From: Candidatus Poribacteria bacterium
GTDB taxonomy: Bacteria; Poribacteria; WGA-4E; WGA-3G
DNA: 64,000 bases
Assembly (NCBI GenBank): GCA_022821495.1
Contig: JAJEDN010000054.1
Location: 30,917 to 94,916, forward strand
Reading direction: 5' to 3'
Positions 16,149-25,139 of the stretch are shown in pieces. The position numbers and the translations under genes were made by a program. Under the pieces are notes generated by a model. It was not told where the DNA came from. It saw nothing but the letters and a program-made list of their open reading frames with translations, and made no database searches. The stretch's first letter is position 1. Every line of letters starts with the position of its first letter.

Positions 16149-18669
16149 AACACGATGCCTGATGTCTCTAAACACAACACACTGTAAAAAAGGTGTTTCC
16201 ACACTTATTGTGATATTTTGCCTCGTGATATGCATTGTCACCGCAAAAAGCAATGAAATTCCGATCGCCGTATCCGGCGAACCGAGGGCAACACTTCAAA
16301 TCGGAGCGAATGCTTCAGCACAAGAACAGTTCGCTGCAGAAGAAATCCAAACCTTTATTGAGCAATTCACAGGTGCCAAACTCGACATCCGAACCAATAG
16401 ACAACAGACAGAAACCCAAATAGCAATTGTATTGGGTACGCCGAAATCAAATCCGACGATTGCGGGGCTACAAGCCAACGTAGAACTTACACTCGGAGAA
16501 GAACTTGGAGACGAAGGCTATCGTATTAAAACAGTAGAGGTCGGCACTGAAATCGTCATCGTTGTAACGGCACACACGGAGAGAGGCGTTATCTACGGCG
16601 CGTACGCCTTCATTGAGAAATGTATTACGGCACTAACCGGGCTAACACCTGTGCACCCAGAAGTGCCAGTTGCCAAAACGCAGGCCCTGCTTGTGCCGTT
16701 CATAAACGAGACATCCGCTCCATTCTACCCTGTGCGTGCTGTGTTAGAGATAGAAGATCCGGATTGGCTCGCACGGCATCGCGTCAATATGAGCGGCGGT
16801 GAAGGCGTTTGGACCGGCACGGGTATCGAAGATGGATTCGGTACCGCTTTCAAATATGTAGATACCCCGGCATTTGACGCACTACAAGACGAATCGATAG
16901 CACAACGGCGGGAACGTATAGCGACACTACAAGGTCGGTTTAATGCACTCAAACGGCGTGGGATCAATGCCTATCTCTTTATGTATGTGACGGGTGAACC
17001 GACTGAAGCATTGATTCGGGAGCGTCCTGATGTCTTGGGGCCGACCGTACTTTACGGTGCCTCTCGGAACGAGGTATCTTATCGACCCTTCTGCTGGTCT
17101 AAACCCGAATTTCATACGCTCGCAACCGAACTGATTCAGGCGATTGTGCGTACCTATCCGACGCTTGCCGGTTTCCATCTCAGGTCGTGGGGGCATGAGA
17201 CGCGGGCATGCAATTGCCCGGATTGCGGAGACAGAACAGAACAGGGACAGGCTAAACTCTGGCAGGTCTATTTTACGATTATCAACGCTGCGCGGGAGGT
17301 ACGCCCGGATTTCAAATTCTACATCTCTGGATATGACAGCAGCTGGCTTAAGGACGCTGCAGGCCTCTACGCACGCCAGTTACCAAAAGGAACTATTTTC
17401 TCGCGTAAGTGGGGCGCGGACGGCGAACCTGTCGCAGACGCAGGAGTGCCTATCCCACAAATCAGAGCACTCGGTGAGATCGGACATCGCTTCATAGTGC
17501 TGTCCCACGAAGTTGAGGAGGTAATGCCGTTTTGGATGCTGGAAAGCGATACGTTCGTGCAAGGTGTCCGACGCCTCGCTAACGACCCTGAAGTCATTGG
17601 CTTAGGTGGGTTTACCGTCCAAGGGGCAACACAGGGATTGGGATATCTCGACCGGCTCGTGAGTGCACGTCTTAATTGGGATATCGAACTCGACTATTTT
17701 CAACTACTCCTCAATGAATTAATTGCCCGCTACGGCATTGAAGCAGCACCACACATTTTGAACGCCCTGCGGGTAAATGGTTGGAACATGACGAGTTACT
17801 TTTCAGATTACGCCGGATCTCTTACTGTAGGTGGCACTTATGGGAGCGGTTCTGCTGGGCTGGCCACACGATTCTGGACCCTGATCGGACCGCGCGCAGT
17901 AGAAGACACACTCGCTATCCCTGAATTGGAGATCGCCAAATTTGCCGCAAACCGATTCACCGCACTTTTGGCACCACAACAGCAATCCGCAAACGAGATG
18001 CGGACAGCAAGCGAAATCGCAGAACCGTTTGACCTTGAAGCCACCGAAGATTTAAATGACGCCGTTCGCTTAATGGAGTTATGGGTGCTGTTATTTGAAA
18101 GTCGATCCAAATTAGTAGAAGCAATAGCACTCGGTTATGAACCCGGAACGGAAGAGCAAATTCGTGCCAAACTCACAAGTGCAATAGAGTTTTCAAAGTC
18201 CATACAACCGTACATCAAAAACATTAAGGAATTTATTCCGCTTTTCGGATATTCACATCAGACAATTGAAGCGGAGTTGCTCAGCACCTTAAATGCAGAA
18301 GTCGCTTGGTTAACAGGTTTCGATTATCAGACGCTTCTGAAACACGATACTGATTTTTCGCCAGAGGAGACACCTTTCCGAATTTGGGATGCGCATAACT
18401 ACCCGAATCCGGTGAAGCGAGAAACAACATTTACCTATCAGTTATCACTGGATGCCGATGAAGTCTCTATCACAGTTTATACAGCATCCGGTAGAAAAGT
18501 AAAAGTCTTGAAAAAGGCTTCTGGAAACGAAGGCTACAACGAGTGTACATGGGATGCCCGAAATGATGACGGTATGCTGCTTGCCAACGGAGCCTATTTT
18601 TACAGAATACGGGCTGTCGTTGGAGAACAGACCGCGCAACTGCTCGGACGTTTAGCAGTGTTACGATGA
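16138..18669 (+). CDS. secreted glycoside hydrolase-like protein (alpha-glucuronidase GH67 N-domain, FlgD-like C-terminus)
   Basis: 843 residues from the ATG at 16138 (an in-frame TTG at 16126 is possible). A signal anchor follows ('KKGVSTLIVIFCLVICIVTA'). Residues ~30-170 match the GH67/GH20b-type beta-alpha domain: 'ASAQEQFAAEEIQTFIEQF' and 'TERGVIYGAYAFIEK'. A TIM-barrel-like centre follows with 'RGINAYLFMYVTGEP', a CNCPDCG cluster near 'LRSWGHETRACNC', and 'FKFYISGYDSSW'. The last ~85 residues, from 'NYPNPVKRETTFTYQLS' to 'LLANGAYFYRIRAVVGE', form a FlgD-like beta sandwich of the kind used as a C-terminal sorting or anchoring domain. Probably acts on uronic-acid-containing glycans outside the cytoplasm. 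The exact reaction is uncertain. Confidence 0.75.
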   Translation: MPIKTRCLMSLNTTHCKKGVSTLIVIFCLVICIVTAKSNEIPIAVSGEPRATLQIGANASAQEQFAAEEIQTFIEQFTGAKLDIRTNRQQTETQIAIVLGTPKSNPTIAGLQANVELTLGEELGDEGYRIKTVEVGTEIVIVVTAHTERGVIYGAYAFIEKCITALTGLTPVHPEVPVAKTQALLVPFINETSAPFYPVRAVLEIEDPDWLARHRVNMSGGEGVWTGTGIEDGFGTAFKYVDTPAFDALQDESIAQRRERIATLQGRFNALKRRGINAYLFMYVTGEPTEALIRERPDVLGPTVLYGASRNEVSYRPFCWSKPEFHTLATELIQAIVRTYPTLAGFHLRSWGHETRACNCPDCGDRTEQGQAKLWQVYFTIINAAREVRPDFKFYISGYDSSWLKDAAGLYARQLPKGTIFSRKWGADGEPVADAGVPIPQIRALGEIGHRFIVLSHEVEEVMPFWMLESDTFVQGVRRLANDPEVIGLGGFTVQGATQGLGYLDRLVSARLNWDIELDYFQLLLNELIARYGIEAAPHILNALRVNGWNMTSYFSDYAGSLTVGGTYGSGSAGLATRFWTLIGPRAVEDTLAIPELEIAKFAANRFTALLAPQQQSANEMRTASEIAEPFDLEATEDLNDAVRLMELWVLLFESRSKLVEAIALGYEPGTEEQIRAKLTSAIEFSKSIQPYIKNIKEFIPLFGYSHQTIEAELLSTLNAEVAWLTGFDYQTLLKHDTDFSPEETPFRIWDAHNYPNPVKRETTFTYQLSLDADEVSITVYTASGRKVKVLKKASGNEGYNECTWDARNDDGMLLANGAYFYRIRAVVGEQTAQLLGRLAVLR

Positions 18670-18689
18670 AAGAAAAAAGGAGGTAGATG

Positions 18690-19793
18690 ATGCTTCGTGT
18701 GTATATTGTATGCTTGATACTTTTACTTTCAATAATCAGTTGTAAATCGCAAACTTTGCAGGAACATCTTTTAGAGCCACCACCACCGCTCACAAATTTC
18801 GCACTGAGCCGTAACGGGGCAACCACGGATGCATCGCAATCCGTTCCAAATCATCGCGCTGAGGAAATCATTGATGGCGATACAACCTCTGAAACATGGG
18901 ACGAAGGCAGCGGTTGGGGCAGCAGTTTAGAACATCTTCGCACCTCGGACTTAAACAAGCGTCCGTATGTCGTCGTGACGCTCGCTAAACCTGTTGATAT
19001 TCGTAAGATTGTTATGTGGACGATCGACTCTGAGAAATATCCAGCACCACAATTTGGATTGAAGGATTACCGAATCGAATATTGGCACGGCACCGGTTGG
19101 GGGCTTATTCCGTCGGGTGATACGAAAGATAAGCAGTATACTGCGCGAAATAACACAAAAGGTAAGCGGGTCCATGAAGTTCAGCAACGTCTAATCGCCC
19201 AGAAAATAAGGCTTGTACCAGTATCCTCAAACGATACAGTACGGAATTATCAACACATGGCAGGTAAGCGACCTGTGTATGAGGTGGAAGGCATCGCTCG
19301 GGTAATGGAATTAGAAGTTTGGGGGTATGCCGCCCCGGAAGTATATACGTTAAAACAAATTGTGCAGGGAATTCCACCTGAATCCGTCGGGCACACTGTG
19401 CTGACAGAACAGCAAACCGATAAAGGTGAAACTGAACCGACAATCAAGGAGACAATCCAGAACGTTTTGAACCTATATGAACTCGGATACGATATGGCGG
19501 ACTTGGCACAAGTTATGTCCTGTTTCTCAGAGGCATATCTATCAAATGGTCGTACATATCAAGACGTGAAAACCAAAGCAGCACACTTTTTTGAAGTTCA
19601 TCATCAGATTGACATGACGCTTACAGACATCAATATCCATCCGAATATTGTCGATGATACGGCAATCGTAACCGGAGGGTACACGTTGCAATACGTCACA
19701 AAAGGGGATGAACAGGTTAAACAAACGTCGGGCAAAGTAACGCTGGTCTTCGCTAACGAAGCAGAGACATGGCGGATTATCCGGGCAGAATAA
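18690..19793 (+). CDS. lipoprotein with discoidin (F5/8 type C) domain and NTF2-like C-terminus
   Basis: I start at the ATG at 18690 because GGAGGT (18679-18684) is then 5 nt away; the ATG at 18687 is too close. The N-terminus 'MLRVYIVCLILLLSIISCKS' ends in the lipobox IISC, so it is a lipoprotein. Residues ~30-190 show the F5/8C pattern: 'AEEIIDGDTTSETW', 'RPYVVVTLAKPVDIRKIVMWTID', 'LKDYRIEYWHGTGW', 'QKIRLVP' and 'RVMELEVWG'. The last 110 residues resemble an NTF2/SnoaL-like fold ('VMSCFSEAYLSNG', 'DDTAIVTGGYTLQYV', 'AETWRIIRAE'). It lies just downstream of the glycosidase, suggesting a shared glycan-related role. Confidence 0.8.
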   Translation: MLRVYIVCLILLLSIISCKSQTLQEHLLEPPPPLTNFALSRNGATTDASQSVPNHRAEEIIDGDTTSETWDEGSGWGSSLEHLRTSDLNKRPYVVVTLAKPVDIRKIVMWTIDSEKYPAPQFGLKDYRIEYWHGTGWGLIPSGDTKDKQYTARNNTKGKRVHEVQQRLIAQKIRLVPVSSNDTVRNYQHMAGKRPVYEVEGIARVMELEVWGYAAPEVYTLKQIVQGIPPESVGHTVLTEQQTDKGETEPTIKETIQNVLNLYELGYDMADLAQVMSCFSEAYLSNGRTYQDVKTKAAHFFEVHHQIDMTLTDINIHPNIVDDTAIVTGGYTLQYVTKGDEQVKQTSGKVTLVFANEAETWRIIRAE

Positions 19794-19829
19794 TGGGCGG
19801 TTTCAGACAGCGTCTACAAAGGATCTGAA

Positions 19830-20654
19830 ATGGTACAAGAACAGTCTAATCTTTGGGCAAAATCATATATCAATGATGGATACTTGATGCTTCCAGATCT
19901 CATTACATCGGAAGAATGCGACGCACTGAAAGTTGAAATGTTAAAGATCTTTCGTGGCGATTACTCACAAGACGCAATTCCACCGATGCCAGAGACAGCC
20001 AGTGAAATGGAAGTTTTAGACAGAATCATGTGTGTCGGCGAACCACACGTCTATAGTCCACTCGTCCGCCGTTACATCGAACACCCCAAAATCTGCGAAG
20101 TCCTTCGCGTGATTGTTGGGGCACACATCCCGTTTTGGGATGGCGGTGTAAAATGTATGCAGTCAATGATGTTGAGTAAAGTACCGGGACATACCGGGAA
20201 CCCGTGGCACCAGGACGAACACCCAATCCCGACACGCGATAGATCGCTTGTGGGTGCGTGGATTACATTGGATGATACAACGATTGAAAACGGATGCCTC
20301 TGGGTACTACCGAATAGCCATCGTTCCGGTGTAATCTATGATCGCGTACCACACGACAAACGCCATGAATTCGATAGTTGCCACGAAGCCGTAGGTTTTG
20401 ATGATACTCAGGAAATCCCGATTGAAATGCCAGCTGGCAGTGTTCTCTTTTTTAACGGTTACCTTTTACACCGCTCGAAAAAGAATCGTAGCGATACATA
20501 CCGACGCATTCTTGTGAGCCACTACTGTTCAACAGCATCATGGTTGGGGTGGAAAGGACAGCGGAATTACCGCGGAGTTATCACTGTCGCTGGTGAAGAT
20601 CCGTATATTGATGAAGGATATGTCACACCAAACACCTGGGCGCGATGGGAGTAG
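19830..20654 (+). CDS. phytanoyl-CoA dioxygenase (PhyH) family protein, copy 2
   Basis: 274 residues, with AAAGGAT before the ATG. PhyH features: 'INDGYLMLPDLITSEECDAL' at the start, the Fe-binding HxD in 'NPWHQDEHPIPTRDRSLVGAW', 'ENGCLWVLPNSHRSG', and the distal His/Arg region 'NGYLLHRSKKNRSDTYRRILVSHY'. The C-terminal extension ('WKGQRNYRGVITVAGEDPY') is not shared with the other copies. A cytosolic Fe(II)/2-oxoglutarate oxygenase is expected. The substrate is unknown. It is followed by a repeat-rich gap and another, clearly divergent, PhyH, so this is not a simple tandem duplication. Confidence 0.88.
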   Translation: MVQEQSNLWAKSYINDGYLMLPDLITSEECDALKVEMLKIFRGDYSQDAIPPMPETASEMEVLDRIMCVGEPHVYSPLVRRYIEHPKICEVLRVIVGAHIPFWDGGVKCMQSMMLSKVPGHTGNPWHQDEHPIPTRDRSLVGAWITLDDTTIENGCLWVLPNSHRSGVIYDRVPHDKRHEFDSCHEAVGFDDTQEIPIEMPAGSVLFFNGYLLHRSKKNRSDTYRRILVSHYCSTASWLGWKGQRNYRGVITVAGEDPYIDEGYVTPNTWARWE

Positions 20655-20656
20655 TG

Positions 20657-20822
20657 GATCAACTCGTAGCGGAAACGCACCTAACCGAACCCGAAAGAAA
20701 GATTCTTGCCTTCTTTATTCTTTACGGAGTATCTGTAGTCCGTAATGAAATGGAGGACGGATCTACGGGAATGTACTGTTTAACCTAAAGGTACCTAACC
20801 GAACCGCAAGGAAATTTAAAAA
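20657..20822 (+). repeat. composite dispersed repeat supplying a ribosome-binding site
   Basis: The whole gap between two PhyH genes is repeat. A first half (CGTAGCGGAAACGCACC, then ACCTAACCGAACCC) resembles 28911-28940. A 34-nt block at 20734-20767 matches the reverse complement of 53561-53594 at about 30 positions. The last part, 20794-20822, is the CCTAACCGAACCGCAAGG module, which ends right at the ATG of the next gene and provides AAGGAA (20808-20813) at 9-nt spacing. Confidence 0.75.
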
Positions 20823-21638
20823 ATGAAACTGACAGAACATCAGGTCAATTTTTTCAATACGTTTGGCTATCTCGCAATATATGGTATGTTTTCACCAAGC
20901 GAGATGGAATGGATTACGGAAGAATTTGAAATCTCGATCCAAGAATTCGGGGGCGGTAAGAACCATGATGGAACCAGTCGAACCATGTTCGGCGGTCCTA
21001 TAGAGCATCGTCCACGACTCTGTACCTTGCTCGATGATGAACGCGTCAAGGGACTTATCGGTGGCGTGATCGGTGAAGACTTCAACTACGCTGGCGGTGA
21101 TGGAAATTATTACTCTGGCGATACAGGTTGGCATCCTGATGGAGGTTGGGGGCAACTCTTTGCCTGTAAAGTAACTTTCTACCTTGATGATCTGACGAAA
21201 GACACCGGATGTTTGCGGGTTATCCCCGGCAGCCAGAATCCCACACATTTTGTTAGAGCCCAAAAGATTGATCCAAATCAATCAGAGGCACTCTACGGCA
21301 TCCCGTCAAAAGACTTTCCAACCAGCATCGCCTTGGAAACTTCACCTGGCGATATTGTGATTTTTAATCACGATACCTATCACGCAGCGTTTGGGGGCGG
21401 CACTCGACGGCGGATGTTCACCATGAATTGCACACGACACTGCACAACTAAACCAGATTTAGAGACCTTGCATCAATATCTGAGCGTCCATTCAGCAGGT
21501 GGGTATCAGATTGATACAGGCGCGGGGATGTTCTTCCCAACGATGGTTGATACCGCAAATGAAAGCAGGAGAATCCACCTCCAGCAATGTAGTGACATTC
21601 ACGATGAATTATTCCCACAATATGCTCGGCGTTCTTAG
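20823..21638 (+). CDS. phytanoyl-CoA dioxygenase (PhyH) family protein, copy 3
   Basis: 271 residues. 'TEHQVNFFNTFGYLAIYGMF' opens the PhyH fold. The metal HxD is in 'GWHPDGGWGQL', with 'DTGCLRVIPGSQNP' and the distal His in 'FNHDTYHAAFGGGTRRRMFTMNCTRH'. These are the features of an intact Fe(II)/2-oxoglutarate enzyme. The Shine-Dalgarno comes from the dispersed repeat that ends at its start codon, so its translation has probably been set by that element. It shares little identity with copy 2 outside the motifs. No partner enzyme is adjacent. The gap of 232 bp downstream carries another repeat and the promoter of the next gene. Confidence 0.88.
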   Translation: MKLTEHQVNFFNTFGYLAIYGMFSPSEMEWITEEFEISIQEFGGGKNHDGTSRTMFGGPIEHRPRLCTLLDDERVKGLIGGVIGEDFNYAGGDGNYYSGDTGWHPDGGWGQLFACKVTFYLDDLTKDTGCLRVIPGSQNPTHFVRAQKIDPNQSEALYGIPSKDFPTSIALETSPGDIVIFNHDTYHAAFGGGTRRRMFTMNCTRHCTTKPDLETLHQYLSVHSAGGYQIDTGAGMFFPTMVDTANESRRIHLQQCSDIHDELFPQYARRS

Positions 21639-21675
21639 CATTTATTGCACAGGACTTGCACAAAATCCTTTTGTT

Positions 21676-21728
21676 GGTGAGGTTTTGCGGCGTACTCGCC
21701 CAAATGCGACCTGCATTCCAACCTCACC
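21676..21728. repeat. hairpin repeat with core shared with 27570-27617
   Basis: GGTGAGGTT (21676-21684) and AACCTCACC (21720-21728) pair perfectly around a core that matches 27574-27610 at 35 of 37 positions. At the other site the stem bases differ (GCGGTT/AACCGC) but still pair, so the stem has changed in a compensated way. Confidence 0.65.
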
Positions 21729-21784
21729 AGCAGCACCTAACGTGTAGGCGGTATAGAAAAATTACGTAAGTCGCAGGATTTTTG

Positions 21785-21813
21785 TTGCAATCTTTACTGT
21801 TTTATGGTATCCT
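21785..21813 (+). promoter_or_regulatory. extended -10 promoter of the SppA fusion gene
   Basis: TTGCAA (21785-21790), 17-bp spacer, TATCCT (21808-21813) preceded by TGG, an extended -10. The start codon is 57 bp beyond the -10 box. Confidence 0.55.
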
Positions 21814-21870
21814 ATAGTAGAGTCTGAACTGTGAGTTGGCGTAATCCGCCTGCCCGCAAACCCACATTAG

Positions 21871-24330
21871 ATGAGAAGTATATCCATTGTTACACCCTCA
21901 TTTGATAGGTACTTAGGATACATTAGGAAGGCTGTTATCTCAGCAGCATTCATCTACGGGATGAGCACGCTCTCTGCTGCCGACACACCACCGAAGGCAC
22001 ATACCCATTTACCTTCCAGTTCCATCGCAACGAGCGACGATGCCTTAGCGACCTTTTTTAATCCCTCAGGTCTCGGTACAGGACGTAGTTTAAACTTATA
22101 CTACCTGCGAACATATCAAAGTGATTGGGCAGGCGATGACGCTTTCTTCCTCGCTGTCCCTGGCGCGGGTTTCGGTATGGAATTTGTCACCGCCGATGCT
22201 GACACAGATTTCACACGCTACACACTCTCAGGTGGACGGCATCTGGGCAACTCGCTCTATTGGGGCACGAGTTACAGCTGGATGAATTCGGACGATAAAG
22301 GTTACGATGGATTCCGTTCCCTCTCCCTTGGCTTGATGTACCGACGACGTTACTTCTCAATCGGGGCGATCGCACGCGATCTCAATCGTCCTAAACTACT
22401 TGGCGAAAAACTCGGACGCACCTACGACTTAGGATTAGCACTCCGTCCCGGAACATGGCGGACTACGCTCTCAATGGATGTGCAGAAAACACAAGGCATA
22501 GAGGATTTAAAATTCCGCTATGCTTTAGAGGTACGGCCTATCCGCGAACTGATGCTTCGCGGCACCTTAAATAGCGATTTGAGTTTCGATGTACGGTTCG
22601 GCATAAATATCGGAAACTGGGGATTCGGAACAGATAATGCCTTTGACAAAAACCGAGAGGCACAAACCGGGGTCGGCTATTTCCATTTCTCCAATATCCG
22701 GAAAACGAAACCGGTCCCTCGCCGTCGTATGTTTCTCGATCTGCCGATGCGATCTCTTAAAGAGGTCCTCCCGATAGCAAAATGGGATGAAGATGTTGCG
22801 GGTGTCCTCATTCGTATCAATGGAAGTAGTTATGGGATGGCACAACTCCAAGAGATGTCAGATGCAATCTTGGATTTCAGGGAATCCGGACGCGTCGTGC
22901 TCTGCTACCTCTCAAGTTGCTCCACCGGGGACTACATCGTCGCTACCACCTGCGACGGCATCTTGATTCACCCCTCCGCTGAAGTCCGATTGATCGGTTT
23001 GCGGACAGAACGTTCTTTTTACAAAGGCGCATTAGACCTCCTCGGCATCAGAGCGGATCTTGAACATATCGGCAAATACAAATCAGCATCCGAAGCATTT
23101 ACAAGCCAAGAGATGTCTGAAGCACATCGCGAGATTCAGAATATCATTCTTGATGACCTCTACGAGCAACTTGTAGATGCAATCGCAGAAGGACGCGGAT
23201 GGACACACGAAGACGTGAAAAAACGGATCAACGAGGGACCCTATACAGCACGGCAAGCACTTGCTACTGAACTCGTAGACCGATCCGTCTATGAAGATGA
23301 ACTACCGGATGTTGTAACCGAACTCACAAACGACTACACCGATTTGGTAACGTTAAGCGACTACGCAGAAAGCGGACTCGACATACAAGATTGGCAGGTA
23401 CCACAGCCGAAGATCGCTATTATTGAGGCGAAAGGTTTGATGTTAACAGGCGATAGCTTCGTAGATCCATTTCTCGGCACACAAGTGATGGGTGCCGATA
23501 CAATCACACGGATCGTTAGAGAGGTAAAAGATAACAATGACATCAAGGCAGTTGTGTTGCGGATTGACAGCGGTGGCGGACTCGTTACCGCAGCCGATAC
23601 GATATGGCGTGAATTGGTGGGGCTTACACAGGTCAAACCGCTTGTCGTCTCAATGGGCGATGTTGCCGCATCAGGTGGGTATTACATAGCAGCACCGGCA
23701 GATACCATCGTCGCCGAACCGGGAACGATTACCGGATCCATCGGCGTTATCAGCGGTAAGTATAGCTTCAAAGGACTCTATGAAAAACTCGGCATCAACA
23801 AAGAAATTCTCAAACGAGGCACACACGCCGATTTTTACTCAGACTACGGTGACTACCCACCGTCAGAAAAAGCAATCGTGCAGAAACAGATCGAGGAGAT
23901 TTATGACGACTTTATCAAAAAAGTGGCACTCGGACGAACTGAGTTGACAGTGGAAGATGTGGATAGACTCGGACAAGGACGCATCTGGTCAGGTAGGCAA
24001 GCACAGGAAAACGGACTTGTAGACCAATTAGGAGGTTTAAGTCTCGCGCTTGCAATCGCACGGGAACGCGCTGGACTCGGAGAAAAGTCATTTGAGATAG
24101 TCCAATTTCGAAAAAAAACGTGGCTGTCCCAAATATTCGGCACACTTCGGTTGCCATTTACAACTCGGCTCGAAAACAGCGATACGGAGAATGTGGTAGC
24201 AAAAACCAAATCTCCGCTACAGTTTATTGCGCAGTATGACACATTGAACACGACCATGAGACTCCTAAATATAATTAGAAAACAGCGGTTTTTCCTCCTC
24301 ATGCCTTATCATATAAGTTTAGCGAATTAA
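21871..24330 (+). CDS. sppA: signal peptide peptidase SppA fused to an N-terminal barrel-like domain
   Basis: 819 residues. After an N-terminal hydrophobic segment ('KAVISAAFIYGMSTLSAA') residues ~40-290 are alternating beta strands with aromatic girdles ('RSLNLYYLRTYQSDW', 'GGRHLGNSLYWGTSYSW', 'RSLSLGLMYRRRYFSIGAIARDL'), like a PorV/FadL-type outer-membrane barrel. Residues ~300-780 are a duplicated SppA of the 67K type. The catalytic pair is complete: K404 in 'GKYKSASEAF' and S601 in 'DVAASGGYYIAAPAD'. SppA degrades cleaved signal peptides. The attached barrel-like part is not in the E. coli enzyme and suggests relocation to the outer membrane or substrate channelling. No Shine-Dalgarno is visible at the chosen ATG. 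Confidence 0.85.
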   Translation: MRSISIVTPSFDRYLGYIRKAVISAAFIYGMSTLSAADTPPKAHTHLPSSSIATSDDALATFFNPSGLGTGRSLNLYYLRTYQSDWAGDDAFFLAVPGAGFGMEFVTADADTDFTRYTLSGGRHLGNSLYWGTSYSWMNSDDKGYDGFRSLSLGLMYRRRYFSIGAIARDLNRPKLLGEKLGRTYDLGLALRPGTWRTTLSMDVQKTQGIEDLKFRYALEVRPIRELMLRGTLNSDLSFDVRFGINIGNWGFGTDNAFDKNREAQTGVGYFHFSNIRKTKPVPRRRMFLDLPMRSLKEVLPIAKWDEDVAGVLIRINGSSYGMAQLQEMSDAILDFRESGRVVLCYLSSCSTGDYIVATTCDGILIHPSAEVRLIGLRTERSFYKGALDLLGIRADLEHIGKYKSASEAFTSQEMSEAHREIQNIILDDLYEQLVDAIAEGRGWTHEDVKKRINEGPYTARQALATELVDRSVYEDELPDVVTELTNDYTDLVTLSDYAESGLDIQDWQVPQPKIAIIEAKGLMLTGDSFVDPFLGTQVMGADTITRIVREVKDNNDIKAVVLRIDSGGGLVTAADTIWRELVGLTQVKPLVVSMGDVAASGGYYIAAPADTIVAEPGTITGSIGVISGKYSFKGLYEKLGINKEILKRGTHADFYSDYGDYPPSEKAIVQKQIEEIYDDFIKKVALGRTELTVEDVDRLGQGRIWSGRQAQENGLVDQLGGLSLALAIARERAGLGEKSFEIVQFRKKTWLSQIFGTLRLPFTTRLENSDTENVVAKTKSPLQFIAQYDTLNTTMRLLNIIRKQRFFLLMPYHISLAN

Positions 24331-24384
24331 AAATATAATATGGGCAACTAAGTCTTAAAAACTAATGTTGGAAAGGCGTTAAAA

Positions 24385-25047
24385 ATGTTGTTCGCCAAAA
24401 ACCATTCAACACTGCGCCAAAAAATGGTCCAAAACCAAATTGCAGCGCGTGGTATTCGTAACCCGCGGGTGCTTGCTGTCATGCGAAAGGTAGAACGACA
24501 TCTATTTGTAAAACCTCAATACCTCAGTGTAGCATATAAAGATGGAGCACTACCGATCGATTGCGACCAAACAATCTCACAACCGTATATCGTTGCCCTG
24601 ATGACAGACTTGTTGGAACTCACACCGACTTCAAAAGTACTTGAGATTGGCACAGGGTGCGGCTATCAGACGGCAATTCTCGCAGAGTTGGCAAAAGAAG
24701 TTTATTCTATTGAGATCATACCCTTGCTTGCTAAAAATGCGAAAGCACGGTTGGACGGACTCAACTACCAAAACGTCCACCTGAAAAAAGGGAATGGTCA
24801 TTATGGCTGGCAAGAATACGCACCGTACGATGCAGTGCTCGTCGCAGCGGCACCTAAAGATATACCAAAACAACTCATTGAGCAACTTGCCATGGGCGGT
24901 AGGATGGTGATACCGGTCGGTGGTTCCGAACAGAAACTCCTTTTAATCCAAAAAGGGCTTCAAAAGGTGGAGAACGCAATCCCGCCCCTCGAAACGACTG
25001 AAGTCATCCCTGTTCGCTTTGTACCTATGACAGGCAGGACAAAGTGA
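24385..25047 (+). CDS. pcm: protein-L-isoaspartate O-methyltransferase
   Basis: 220 residues, normal for the family, with GGAAAGG before the ATG. It has the SAM site 'VLEIGTGCGYQTAILAEL', the family start 'LRQKMVQNQIAARGIRNPRVLAVMRKVERHLFV', substrate loop 'PIDCDQTISQPYIVALM' and 'YDAVLVAAAPKDIPKQLIEQLAMGGRMVIPVG'. The enzyme methylates isoaspartyl residues in aged proteins to start their repair, in the cytoplasm. The stop codon overlaps a GTG of the next frame, but the next gene most likely starts 95 bp further on. Together with SppA it forms a small protein-quality cluster. Assignment is secure. Confidence 0.95.
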   Translation: MLFAKNHSTLRQKMVQNQIAARGIRNPRVLAVMRKVERHLFVKPQYLSVAYKDGALPIDCDQTISQPYIVALMTDLLELTPTSKVLEIGTGCGYQTAILAELAKEVYSIEIIPLLAKNAKARLDGLNYQNVHLKKGNGHYGWQEYAPYDAVLVAAAPKDIPKQLIEQLAMGGRMVIPVGGSEQKLLLIQKGLQKVENAIPPLETTEVIPVRFVPMTGRTK

Positions 25048-25139
25048 ATCTACCATCAAAATCTTACCACCGATCACAATCCTGCGGGTGTCGGTTCGGA
25101 AAAATCAACTGCTTGATCCGCTATAAAGGAAATAATAAC

